From Ferruginivarius sediminum (GTDB taxonomy: Bacteria > Pseudomonadota > Alphaproteobacteria > Kiloniellales > Rhodovibrionaceae): DNA of 64,000 bases. The stretch is from positions 124,001-188,000 of the forward strand of contig NZ_QPMH01000006.1 of assembly GCF_003344765.1 (NCBI RefSeq). Direction: 5' to 3'. The notes under the pieces are model-generated. The model had not been told where the DNA came from, ran no database searches, and was given only the letters and a program-made list of their open reading frames with translations. Made by a program: the position numbers and the translations under genes. Position 1 is the stretch's first letter, and each line of letters begins with the position of its first letter. This document shows, piece after piece, positions 18,279 through 26,455 of the stretch.

Positions 18279-19532
18279 ATGAACACACGCCCAGGCCTCT
18301 CGGATACCGAGCCCGCCCCGTGCCTGCGCATCGGGCTACTGTGGCATAGCGTCAACTCACCCAACCTCGGCGTCGGGGCGCTCACGATCTCCAATATCGC
18401 GATCATGGAGAAGGTCGCGAACGAACTGGGGGTCTCGGTTGAGTTCATCGTGCTGGGCTGGATGGACAAGAGCTTCCCGGTGTACGTGCAGGCGCCGAAT
18501 GTCCGCGCCCTGGCGCTGAACGGCCGCGCCTGCAAGCCGGGCGGCGCTTTCTCGGCGGCGGTCGGGGATTGCGATCTCGTACTCGACATCGGCGCGGGCG
18601 ACAGCTTCGCCGATATCTACGGCTGGCGGCGCTTCCTGTATCTCGCCTACACGAAATGGCTGGTCAAGCGGGCCGGGCGACCTCTTGTTCTGAGCCCGCA
18701 AACGCTCGGCCCGTTCAAGAACCGGCTCGCGCGGGCCATCGCCGCCTTCCTGATCCGGCGCAGCGATCTGGTTTTCGCCCGCGACAGGATGTCAGTGGAT
18801 TACGCGCGCGACATCGGCGTTTCCCGGAAGATCATCGAGACGACGGATGTGGCCTTCCGCTTGCCGTACGAGAAGCCGTCACCATGGCCCGGTCCAAAGG
18901 AAAAGACGGTGGTGGGCATCAATATATCGGCGCTGCTATATCAAGGCGGCTACACGCGCGATAACATGTTCCAGCTCAGCATCGATTTCCCGGCTTTGAT
19001 GGACAGGCTGCTCGACTACTTCGCAGGCATTCCGGACTGCGAGGTCGTCCTGGTGCCGCATGTCCTTTCCCACCGCGCCGTCGAGGACGACCTGAGCGTC
19101 TGCCAGCAGGTGCAGCGGGCGCACCCTGGGGTCAGCGTGGCGCCGGCATTCCGCTCGCCGTCGGAGGCGAAATCGTTTATCGCCGGCCTGGATTTCTTCA
19201 TCGGCGCGCGAATGCACGCCTGCATCGCCGCGCTATCGACCGGCGTTCCCGTGGCGCCGCTCGCCTACAGCCGCAAATTCATGGGCCTGTTCTACGCCCT
19301 GGACTACCGCGACGTGATCGACTGCGCCGCGGAGACGACTGAAAGCGCCCTGGAAGCCGTGACCTTGGCGTTCGGCCGGCGAGACGAACTGGCCCGCATG
19401 GCCCGGCATTCGGCGGCTCTGGCGCAGGACCGGCTCGGCATCTACGAGGACGGCATCAAGGACTTCCTGGCAAGCCGCATTCCGAACCGCCGGCCCGCAC
19501 CCGTTGCCGCCAAGTCGCGCTTGAGCGCCTGA
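18279..19532 (+). CDS. Polysaccharide pyruvyl transferase family protein
   Basis: 417 residues. The PS_pyruv_trans family transfers pyruvate from phosphoenolpyruvate to sugar hydroxyls to form ketals. Family features are the N-terminal HSVNSPNLGVGALTI, LDIGAGDSFADIYG, LSPQTLGPF, then VFARDRMSVDYARD, and the C-terminal FFIGARMHACIAALSTGVP, where the R-x-H pair is typical. A pyruvyl ketal would add negative charge to the EPS. The FrhB-like gene at 14.7-15.9 kb is a frequent partner of this family. It starts 26 bases after the GT2 stop. Confidence 0.88.
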   Translation: MNTRPGLSDTEPAPCLRIGLLWHSVNSPNLGVGALTISNIAIMEKVANELGVSVEFIVLGWMDKSFPVYVQAPNVRALALNGRACKPGGAFSAAVGDCDLVLDIGAGDSFADIYGWRRFLYLAYTKWLVKRAGRPLVLSPQTLGPFKNRLARAIAAFLIRRSDLVFARDRMSVDYARDIGVSRKIIETTDVAFRLPYEKPSPWPGPKEKTVVGINISALLYQGGYTRDNMFQLSIDFPALMDRLLDYFAGIPDCEVVLVPHVLSHRAVEDDLSVCQQVQRAHPGVSVAPAFRSPSEAKSFIAGLDFFIGARMHACIAALSTGVPVAPLAYSRKFMGLFYALDYRDVIDCAAETTESALEAVTLAFGRRDELARMARHSAALAQDRLGIYEDGIKDFLASRIPNRRPAPVAAKSRLSA

Positions 19533-19638
19533 GTCTCATCCTTCCCTTCCTCTTGAACTCCCAAAGAAATGCCGCGCTTCGACAGGCGAGCAGCGCCGAT
19601 CATATGGAGTAGAACAACTTCATCGGAATAATACCTCG

Positions 19639-19657
19639 CACGGATAATTTATCCGTG
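19639..19657. promoter_or_regulatory. Perfect 9+1+9 palindrome, candidate operator
   Basis: CACGGATAA, one T, TTATCCGTG: a perfect nine-base inverted repeat around a single base. Imperfect flanking arms (ATACC at 19631 and GGTAT at 19659) could extend it. It lies about 150 bases before the GT2 start at 19804, in a 271-base gap of locally AT-rich sequence. There is no T-run after it on either strand, so a dimeric regulator site is more likely than a terminator. Confidence 0.5.
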
Positions 19658-19803
19658 GGGTATTCTGCTCTACACAAAAACAGGTCTACCGGCGGGTCTT
19701 CATCCAGAAAAAATGCGGGGGCCGCGGTGAAATCGGCAATCGCAAACACAGGCGCGCGGGCCGCGAGGTTGCCGAGGCAACGACTCTCCGATCACAGGAG
19801 ACC

Positions 19804-20940
19804 ATGTCGATGAGACAGCTTATCTCGGGCGATACGCTGGCCGTCGGCGACGAAGCGGAATGCGACGTCTCCGTCGTCTGTCCCTTCTACAACGAGGAAG
19901 CGATCCTCCGGTCGGTCGTCCGCGACTTTCTCGACCGACTCAAGCGGCATATAACCGGAAGCTGGGAACTGATCATCGTCAACGATGGCAGCAGCGACAA
20001 TTCGCTGGCCATCGCGCAGGAGATCGCCCACGACGAGCCGAACCTGCGCGTCCTGACCTATCGGCGCAACCGCGGGCGCGGTCATGCGTTGCGTGTCGGC
20101 ATCAGCCAAGCGCGCGGCGAGATCATCGTGACGACGGAGATCGACCTGTCCTGGGGCGACGACATCGTCGAGCGCCTGCTGGCGGCGATAGACGAAAGCC
20201 CGGACGTCGACATCGTGGTGGCAAGCCCGCACCTGAAGGGTGGTGGCTACAGGAACGTGCCGCGCAAGCGCGTGTTCTACAGCACCTTCGGCAACTGGAT
20301 TATCCGCGCGTGCATGAGCAACGTGGCGACGATGAACACCGGCATGACCCGTGCCTACCGGCGCGACGCGATCCGCGCACTGCCGTGCGAGGAGAACGGC
20401 AAGGAATTCCACCTTGAAGCCATTCTCAAGGCCAGGGCGCTGAACTACCGCTTCCGCGAGATACCCGCGCTCCTGGAATGGAAGGAACACAAGTTCGCCG
20501 GACAAGCCGGCGGCCGACCGGCCCAGCCGCAGGTACGGAAGAGCAAGTCATCCACGAACAAGCTGATCTTCAGCCACACGCTGTTCAGCCTGTTCGCGAA
20601 CCCGATTCGCTATATCTGGGGGATGAGCGCCGCGTCGTTCCTTATCGCACTGGTGTTCATCGCCTACGCCGTCGTCCGGTTCGCCACTGGGCAGGTCTCG
20701 GTCTTCATGGTGATCATCGGCTTGGCGCTTGGCATCATCTCGTTGATGCTGTTCGCCTTCGGCGTCGTCTTCCAGCAGGGCAACATGGTCCAGAAGCAGC
20801 TCTGGCGCCTGCAACGCGATCTGGCGACGGGGCCGCCGCTCAGCGAAGGGGGCAAGGCGTTCTATTTCGACGTCGCGGAAAGAACCGCCCCGGCTCCCGA
20901 ACCCCGGCGCAAGCCGGTGGCGGTCGAAGGCCATGGTTAG
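19804..20940 (+). CDS. Polyprenyl-phosphate-type GT2 glycosyltransferase with C-terminal membrane helices
   Basis: 378 residues. The N-terminal GT2 domain has VSVVCPFYNEEAIL, IIVNDGSSDNSLAIA and the dolichol-phosphate-mannose-synthase-like RRNRGRGHALRVGI; EIDLSWGDD occupies the acidic motif region. Two C-terminal transmembrane segments (FLIALVFIAYAVVRF and VFMVIIGLALGIISLML) place it in the inner membrane. It may charge a lipid carrier with a sugar or start or extend the repeat unit. Its stop overlaps the start of the next gene by eight bases, indicating tight coupling. Confidence 0.85.
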   Translation: MSMRQLISGDTLAVGDEAECDVSVVCPFYNEEAILRSVVRDFLDRLKRHITGSWELIIVNDGSSDNSLAIAQEIAHDEPNLRVLTYRRNRGRGHALRVGISQARGEIIVTTEIDLSWGDDIVERLLAAIDESPDVDIVVASPHLKGGGYRNVPRKRVFYSTFGNWIIRACMSNVATMNTGMTRAYRRDAIRALPCEENGKEFHLEAILKARALNYRFREIPALLEWKEHKFAGQAGGRPAQPQVRKSKSSTNKLIFSHTLFSLFANPIRYIWGMSAASFLIALVFIAYAVVRFATGQVSVFMVIIGLALGIISLMLFAFGVVFQQGNMVQKQLWRLQRDLATGPPLSEGGKAFYFDVAERTAPAPEPRRKPVAVEGHG

Positions 20941-23611
20941 CGCCCCTGCAGGCTCGCGGCCGCAGGCGGCGGTCCATGTCGATCTCGACGGCGCGAGCCA
21001 GATCTTCCGGCACAACGGCTGGGATTACCCCTACGCCGACGACCCTGTGTTCGAAACGGGCGTGCCGGCGCTGCTGCAATTCCTGAAGCACAACAACCTG
21101 CACGCAACGCTGTTCACCATCGCAGCCGACCTGGACGATCCAGTGAAGCGCCCGCTGCTGGAGCAGGCGGTCGCCGAGGGGCATGAGGTCGCCTCCCACA
21201 CGATCCGCCACAGCGAGTTGAATACGCTGGACCCGGCGGCCAAGCGCGCCGAGATCGTCGACAGCAAGCGGAAGCTGGAATCCGAGCTGGGCGTCCGGGT
21301 CGAGGGCTTCCGCGCACCGTCGTACAGCATCGATCGGGACAGCCTTGAGCTGATCGCCGAGGCTGGCTACCGCTACGATTCATCGACCTTTCCGCAGCGC
21401 CGCTTCGCCGAGCGGCTGCAGGTTCCGGCGATCCCGCCCGCGCCCTACCGGCCCTTGCTGGACCGGCCGCTCGTCGAGTTGCCGTTGCCGATCAACCGGG
21501 TGACCGGCCTGCCGTTCCACCCCTCCTACAGCCTCATCCTCGGCCAGGGGTACTTCAGGCGCAGCCTGAGCGCCTACGCGCGGGCCCGGCTTCCGGTGGT
21601 CCTGCTATTCCACCTGATCGATTTCGCCGAGCCGCTGCCTTCGGACCGGCTGGCGGGCTTCAAGAGCCGCATCCTGACGCTGTCGCACCGCTCCGCCGCG
21701 GCCAAGCGCCGGCAGTGCCGGAAGGTCATCGAACACGTGCGCGAGTCCTTCGACATCGTCGAAACCTCGGCGCTTCTTCGAAACATGAACAGCGAGCAGC
21801 AGATGTCGAAAGTCGTTCTGGGCATTAGCACGACGCACGAAACCGGTGCCGCCGTGTACGAGGGCCATCGGTGCCGCGCTGCCGTCAGCGAGGAGCGGAT
21901 GGACCGGGTCAAGTTCTCGACCAAGTACCCGCCGAAGAAGAGCATCAAGGCCGCCGTCGCCGCGTCCGGGGTCGACCCGCGGGATATTACCGACGTCGTC
22001 GTGGCCGGCTTGCCGGCCGGCCGGCTGTTCAGGCGCCTCGCCGCCGGCCAGCTTCAGGACACCTTCGATTTCCACGGCTGGAACGACTACTTCCCGCACT
22101 TCAACAAGGTGCTCTATCGCGGCTTCGCGTTCAGCCGGGCGCTGGGCTACCGGCGGGTGCTGGACTTCCTGCGTCAGGAATACGGCATCCGGCCGAACCT
22201 GCATTTCGTCGACCATCACCGCTGCCACGCGGCGGCGGCCCACCGCACGGCACCGTTCGCCGATTCCCTGATCGTCACGGCGGACGGCGTGGGCGACGGC
22301 CTGTCGATCACCATCTCCGAGGGCCGGCAGGGCCGCATCAACCTGCTGCACGAGGTGCCCTACCCGCACTCCTTCGGGCAGTTCTACACGGCCTGCACGC
22401 AGATCCTGGGCTTTCGCGCCAACCGGCACGAGGGCAAGATCACCGGGCTCAGCGGCTATGGCGAGGTGAACCCCGAGCTCTACGCCAAGGTGAAGTCGAC
22501 CATCCGCAGGTCCGGCCCCGATTTCCGGCTGGACAAGCGCTATTACTCCGAAGGCATCGTCCGCGGCTTCTCCCTTGCCAAGCTGCGCAAGGGCGAAGAC
22601 CTGTTCGACACCCTGCAGTACCGGGACTACAAGCCGCCGCTGAAGAAGCTGGTCGAGGGCTATAGTCGAGAGGACGTGGCGGCCGTTTTCCAGAAGCTGC
22701 TGGAAGAGGAGGTCATCGAGGTCGTCCGTCCCTTCGCCGAGCGCACCGGGATGAAGAACCTGAGCCTCTGCGGCGGGCTGTTCGCCAACGTCAAGCTGAA
22801 CGCCGTCCTGTTCCGGGCGCTGAACTTCGACAACGTCTACGTCTACCCGCATATGGGCGACGGCGGGCTGTGCGCGGGCGCGGCGCTGGAGTTCCTGCAG
22901 GCCGAGCCGGAGCCGTTCGACGACGTCTACTTCGGCCCCGGCTACTCGGAAGACGAGATGGCCGAGGCACTGCGCGAGGCCGCCGGCGACGACCTCCAGT
23001 TCGAGCGGCACGACGATGTGGAGGACACGATCGCCGGCTTGCTTGCCGACGGCAACGTCGTGGCGCGCTTCGACGGACGCATGGAGTTCGGCCCGCGCGC
23101 GCTTTGCAACCGCTCCATCCTGTACTCCGCCGGCGACCCGAAGGCGAACGACTGGCTGAACAAGCGCCTGGGACGGACGGAGTTCATGCCCTTCGCCCCC
23201 GTCGCCATGGCCGAGCGCGCGGGCAGTATGTTCATGGACATCGAGGGGACCGAGCACGCCTGCAAGTTCATGACCATCATCCTGGACTGCACAGAGTGGA
23301 CAAAGAAGAACTGTCCCGCCGTCGTGCACGTCGACGGCACCGCGCGGCCCCAGCTCGTCACGCCGGCGATCAACCCCAGCATGCATCGCATTCTGGAATG
23401 CTACGAAAAACGAACTGGCATCCCGTTGCTGGTCAACACCAGCTTCAACATGCACGAGGAGCCGATCGTCTGCTCGCCTCGGGACGCGGTCCGCGCCTTC
23501 CTGGCCTCGCGGCTGGACTACCTGGCGATGGGCCCGTTCGTCGCGCGTATCGGCGAAGCGGCGGCGCGGAAGGACAGCCGCCAGGACAGTGTGCTCGTGG
23601 CCAGCGGATGA
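20933..23611 (+). CDS. Fused NodB-type polysaccharide deacetylase and NodU/CmcH-type carbamoyltransferase
   Basis: 892 residues. Residues about 1-280 are a NodB-homology deacetylase: VHVDLDGAS replaces the usual TFDDG motif, with the metal-binding HTIRH and the GFRAPSYS motif. Residues about 295-892 are a complete carbamoyltransferase of the NodU/CmcH/TobZ family: VLGISTTHETGAAV, FVDHHRCHAAAAH, HEGKITGLSGYG, and the C-terminal MEFGPRALCNRSI with FMPFAPV, which form the carbamoyl phosphate/ATP sites. The frame is continuous; an internal ATG near 21785 lies at the domain boundary without a ribosome site. It could deacetylate an N-acetyl sugar and O-carbamoylate the same residue. The altered N-terminal aspartate motif leaves deacetylase activity uncertain. 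Confidence 0.88.
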   Translation: MVSAPAGSRPQAAVHVDLDGASQIFRHNGWDYPYADDPVFETGVPALLQFLKHNNLHATLFTIAADLDDPVKRPLLEQAVAEGHEVASHTIRHSELNTLDPAAKRAEIVDSKRKLESELGVRVEGFRAPSYSIDRDSLELIAEAGYRYDSSTFPQRRFAERLQVPAIPPAPYRPLLDRPLVELPLPINRVTGLPFHPSYSLILGQGYFRRSLSAYARARLPVVLLFHLIDFAEPLPSDRLAGFKSRILTLSHRSAAAKRRQCRKVIEHVRESFDIVETSALLRNMNSEQQMSKVVLGISTTHETGAAVYEGHRCRAAVSEERMDRVKFSTKYPPKKSIKAAVAASGVDPRDITDVVVAGLPAGRLFRRLAAGQLQDTFDFHGWNDYFPHFNKVLYRGFAFSRALGYRRVLDFLRQEYGIRPNLHFVDHHRCHAAAAHRTAPFADSLIVTADGVGDGLSITISEGRQGRINLLHEVPYPHSFGQFYTACTQILGFRANRHEGKITGLSGYGEVNPELYAKVKSTIRRSGPDFRLDKRYYSEGIVRGFSLAKLRKGEDLFDTLQYRDYKPPLKKLVEGYSREDVAAVFQKLLEEEVIEVVRPFAERTGMKNLSLCGGLFANVKLNAVLFRALNFDNVYVYPHMGDGGLCAGAALEFLQAEPEPFDDVYFGPGYSEDEMAEALREAAGDDLQFERHDDVEDTIAGLLADGNVVARFDGRMEFGPRALCNRSILYSAGDPKANDWLNKRLGRTEFMPFAPVAMAERAGSMFMDIEGTEHACKFMTIILDCTEWTKKNCPAVVHVDGTARPQLVTPAINPSMHRILECYEKRTGIPLLVNTSFNMHEEPIVCSPRDAVRAFLASRLDYLAMGPFVARIGEAAARKDSRQDSVLVASG

Positions 23612-23711
23612 TGATAAGCGTGACAGCCGGGAGGTTTCACATCGCCCGCCGCGCGCGCCAATCTTGCACGGTGACTGAGACACCGTGCGCGTTCCCCGGC
23701 TGGATCGAAGC

Positions 23712-24728
23712 ATGAGCATGCGTCCCGGCCCGAAAGCCAAGAACCACATCTTCACGGCGTTCAAGGTTTCGCTCGCCGTCGGGCTGTTCTACTGGCTGTT
23801 CCAGTCCGGGCGGCTGCAGCTCGACGAGCTTTCCAGGACGTTCGCGAACTGGGAATGGCTGCTGCTTGCCCAGGTCTTCTTCCTGGGAACGCAGGTCCTG
23901 AACGGCCTGCGCTGGAAGCTGCTGCTGCGCGCGCAAAGCATCGAATATCCCCTGTCCTCGACGGTGAGCCTCACCCTGGTCGGCTGGTTCTTCAACCAGG
24001 TGGCCTTCGGCTCGACCGGCGGCGATATCTACAAGGCCTACGCGGTCGCGCGCGGATGCCCGACGAACCCCGGCGGCGGCATCGTCTCCGTGCTCGTCGA
24101 CCGGGCTTTCGGCCTGCTCGCGCTTTTCGTGCTGATCATCGCGGCTGGCATCCTGAACTTCGACTTTCTGCGGGCGAACCCGGAGTTGCGCTATCTCTTC
24201 CTGCTGTCGATCGGCGTTGCCGTCGCGCTCCCCATCGCGGCCTGGCTTTATTTCTCCGGCGCGGTGCGGCGAAGCCGCCTCATCAAGGTCGTCTTCTCGC
24301 GCCTGTCGAGGTATAGACTTGCGGGGCAGCTCCACGAGGCCATAGACGCCTACAGATCCTACCCGAAGATCCTGTGGTCCTCGGCCGTCATGTCGGTCGC
24401 GATGCAGCTTCTCATCGTCGCGATGAACGTTTGTTTGGCGCGCACGCTATTGAACGATTTCGACTGGCTGCCGTTCCTGCTGATCGTGCCCGCAGCACAC
24501 TTGGCGATGGCCGTGCCGATCAACCCGCCCGGCGCGCTTGGCACGGCGGAAGCGCTCTACGCCTACCTGTTCGAACTGGCCGGCATCACGCTTGGCGGCC
24601 TGATCGCGCTCCTGCAGCGGATCACCTTCATCGCGTGGTCGCTTGTCGGTGCGGCGATCTTCGTGTCCCGAAAGCATTGGTCCGCCGTCGATCTCAGGTA
24701 TTCGGCAAACGCGGAGAAGGCGGGATGA
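23712..24728 (+). CDS. Lysylphosphatidylglycerol synthase TM-region / UPF0104 flippase-like membrane protein
   Basis: 338 residues with about eight transmembrane helices. Family features are RWKLLLRAQ after the second helix, NQVAFGSTGGDIYKAYAVAR, VLVDRAFGLLALFVL and the late PINPPGALGTAEALYAYLF. These proteins (AglD/MprF-N type) are membrane proteins often found in polysaccharide loci and thought to move or handle lipid-linked intermediates; a flippase role here is inference. ATG 23712 is chosen over a GTG at 23685. Its TGA overlaps the next ATG (ATGA), so the two genes are translationally coupled. Confidence 0.8.
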   Translation: MSMRPGPKAKNHIFTAFKVSLAVGLFYWLFQSGRLQLDELSRTFANWEWLLLAQVFFLGTQVLNGLRWKLLLRAQSIEYPLSSTVSLTLVGWFFNQVAFGSTGGDIYKAYAVARGCPTNPGGGIVSVLVDRAFGLLALFVLIIAAGILNFDFLRANPELRYLFLLSIGVAVALPIAAWLYFSGAVRRSRLIKVVFSRLSRYRLAGQLHEAIDAYRSYPKILWSSAVMSVAMQLLIVAMNVCLARTLLNDFDWLPFLLIVPAAHLAMAVPINPPGALGTAEALYAYLFELAGITLGGLIALLQRITFIAWSLVGAAIFVSRKHWSAVDLRYSANAEKAG

Positions 24729-26440
24729 CACTGGCACGGGCGCAATCCGGCGCCGACGAGGCAGCCGGCGCGACGGCGGAAAACCGCGAGGCGGCGGAGG
24801 TTTACCTCTCGGCGCTGCGAAGCCAGGCGGTGCGGGTCCTGAGCCTTCTCGACCGCGAGCCGTTCAGCCCGACGCAGGGTTGCATGGACCGCACGCATTG
24901 GGCCTGGAAATTCACCGACTTCCCGGGCGCGCGCTTCCAGGAAGGGCTGTGCTTCCTCAGCTTCCTCTACGCGACGCCGCTGGACGACAGCCCTTATTAC
25001 CGCAGCGAGAAGCTGCTGCACTGGATTGCTGGCGGCTTCGACTACTGGTGCGGAATCCAGCGGCCGGGCGGCGATTTCGACGAGGCCTACCCCTACGAGC
25101 ACTCGCTGGCCGCCACCGCTTTCACCTCGTTCTACCTGTCGGAGGCATGGCGCTTCCTGCACGGCGCGCTGCCCACGGCGACCGACGAGCGCTTCAAGGC
25201 GGCACTGACCCGCGCCGGCGACTGGCTGGTCCGCAACGACGAGACACACGGCTTCTTGTCCAACCATCTGGCCGCTGCGGCAGCAGCGCTCTACCACGCC
25301 TACCTGATCAGCGGCGAAACCCGCTTCGAGGAAGGCAGCCGTTATTTCCTGGACAAGATCCTGCGCCATCAGTCGGACGAGGGCTGGTACGACGAGTACG
25401 GCGGCGCCGACCCCGGCTACCAGACCCACGGCAGCTTCTATCTGGCCCGCTACCTGCAACTGAGCGGACGGAAAGACCTGGAAGAGTCGCTGCTGCGCTC
25501 GTTCGACTTCCTGGCCCACTTCATCCACCCGGACCGCAGCCTGGGCGGCGAATACGCCAGCCGGAACACCCAGACCTACTACCCGGCCGCCTTCGAGATG
25601 ATGGCTAATCGCAGCGGCGCGGCGCGGTGGATCGCAGAGGAAATGCGCCCCGCCGTGACAAGCCTGTCGGCCGCCGGACTGGGCACGGTGGATGCCTACA
25701 ACCTGTTCCCGCTGCTGAACAACTATGTTTTCGCCTACCTCGCCGCGCGCGAGCGCAAGGCCGGTGTACCGCCCACCCCGCCCGAGCAGCCGGAGCGGCT
25801 GCACTTTCCCAAAGCCGGCCTTCTGAAGGTGCGCAAGGCGCGGTACGACCTTTTCGTCGGCCTTGGCAAGGGCGGCGTCGTCAAGCTGTTCGACCGCGCC
25901 GCGCCCAGGCTCGTGTTCAGCAACGCCGGCTATATCGGCAAGCTGCGCGGCGGCGGCACGGTCTCGAACCAGTGGCTCGAACCCTCGCGCCACTGCGAGG
26001 TGGCGGACGGCGAAATCGCGGTGGACGGCTGCTTCTACAAGGTCTCGCGCCCGGTGATGAGCCCGCTGAAGTTCATGGTCCTGCGCGGGTTCAACCTGAC
26101 GCTGGGCCGCATGCAGAAGCCCGCCGCCTGGCTGAAGTCGGTGCTGGTCAAGGTGCTGATCTACCGCAAGCGCCAGATGGACCTGCACGTCCGACGCCGG
26201 ATCGTGCTGCATGACGACGGCATCGAGGTTCACGACAGGCTTCACGGCGGCGGCGCGGGCGAGGTCGATACGCTCGTCACCGACGAGGCCTTCACGACGA
26301 TCCATATGGGCTCCGCCCGCTACCACGTGCCGGCGGAGCTGACTTCGACAAAAGACGGCGGCGATGCGTTCTACCGCCCGATCCTGGCAGACGAGCTGCG
26401 CCAGGGCGCGGAACGCCGTTGCCGTATCGTCCTGCCCTGA
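24725..26440 (+). CDS. Alpha/alpha-toroid protein, heparinase II/III-like (uronic-acid polysaccharide acting?)
   Basis: 571 residues. The N-terminal 350 residues are helical and rich in aromatic and acidic residues (FDEAYPYEHSLAATAF, SNHLAAAAAALYHAYLI, DEGWYDEYGGADPGYQTHG), as in six-hairpin/toroid enzymes. The C-terminal 200 residues look like beta-sandwich (RRRIVLHDDGIEVHDRL). This two-domain plan matches heparinase II/III and related lyase/epimerase families, but no exact family was recognised. No signal peptide is seen, so it may act in the cytoplasm on a precursor or be exported another way. ATG 24725 sits in the ATGA overlap with the upstream gene; the frame stays open further upstream, but that part is a shadow. 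A very long minus-strand frame across this gene is not real. Confidence 0.65.
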   Translation: MTLARAQSGADEAAGATAENREAAEVYLSALRSQAVRVLSLLDREPFSPTQGCMDRTHWAWKFTDFPGARFQEGLCFLSFLYATPLDDSPYYRSEKLLHWIAGGFDYWCGIQRPGGDFDEAYPYEHSLAATAFTSFYLSEAWRFLHGALPTATDERFKAALTRAGDWLVRNDETHGFLSNHLAAAAAALYHAYLISGETRFEEGSRYFLDKILRHQSDEGWYDEYGGADPGYQTHGSFYLARYLQLSGRKDLEESLLRSFDFLAHFIHPDRSLGGEYASRNTQTYYPAAFEMMANRSGAARWIAEEMRPAVTSLSAAGLGTVDAYNLFPLLNNYVFAYLAARERKAGVPPTPPEQPERLHFPKAGLLKVRKARYDLFVGLGKGGVVKLFDRAAPRLVFSNAGYIGKLRGGGTVSNQWLEPSRHCEVADGEIAVDGCFYKVSRPVMSPLKFMVLRGFNLTLGRMQKPAAWLKSVLVKVLIYRKRQMDLHVRRRIVLHDDGIEVHDRLHGGGAGEVDTLVTDEAFTTIHMGSARYHVPAELTSTKDGGDAFYRPILADELRQGAERRCRIVLP

Positions 26441-26455
26441 GCGGATCGGAAACCC

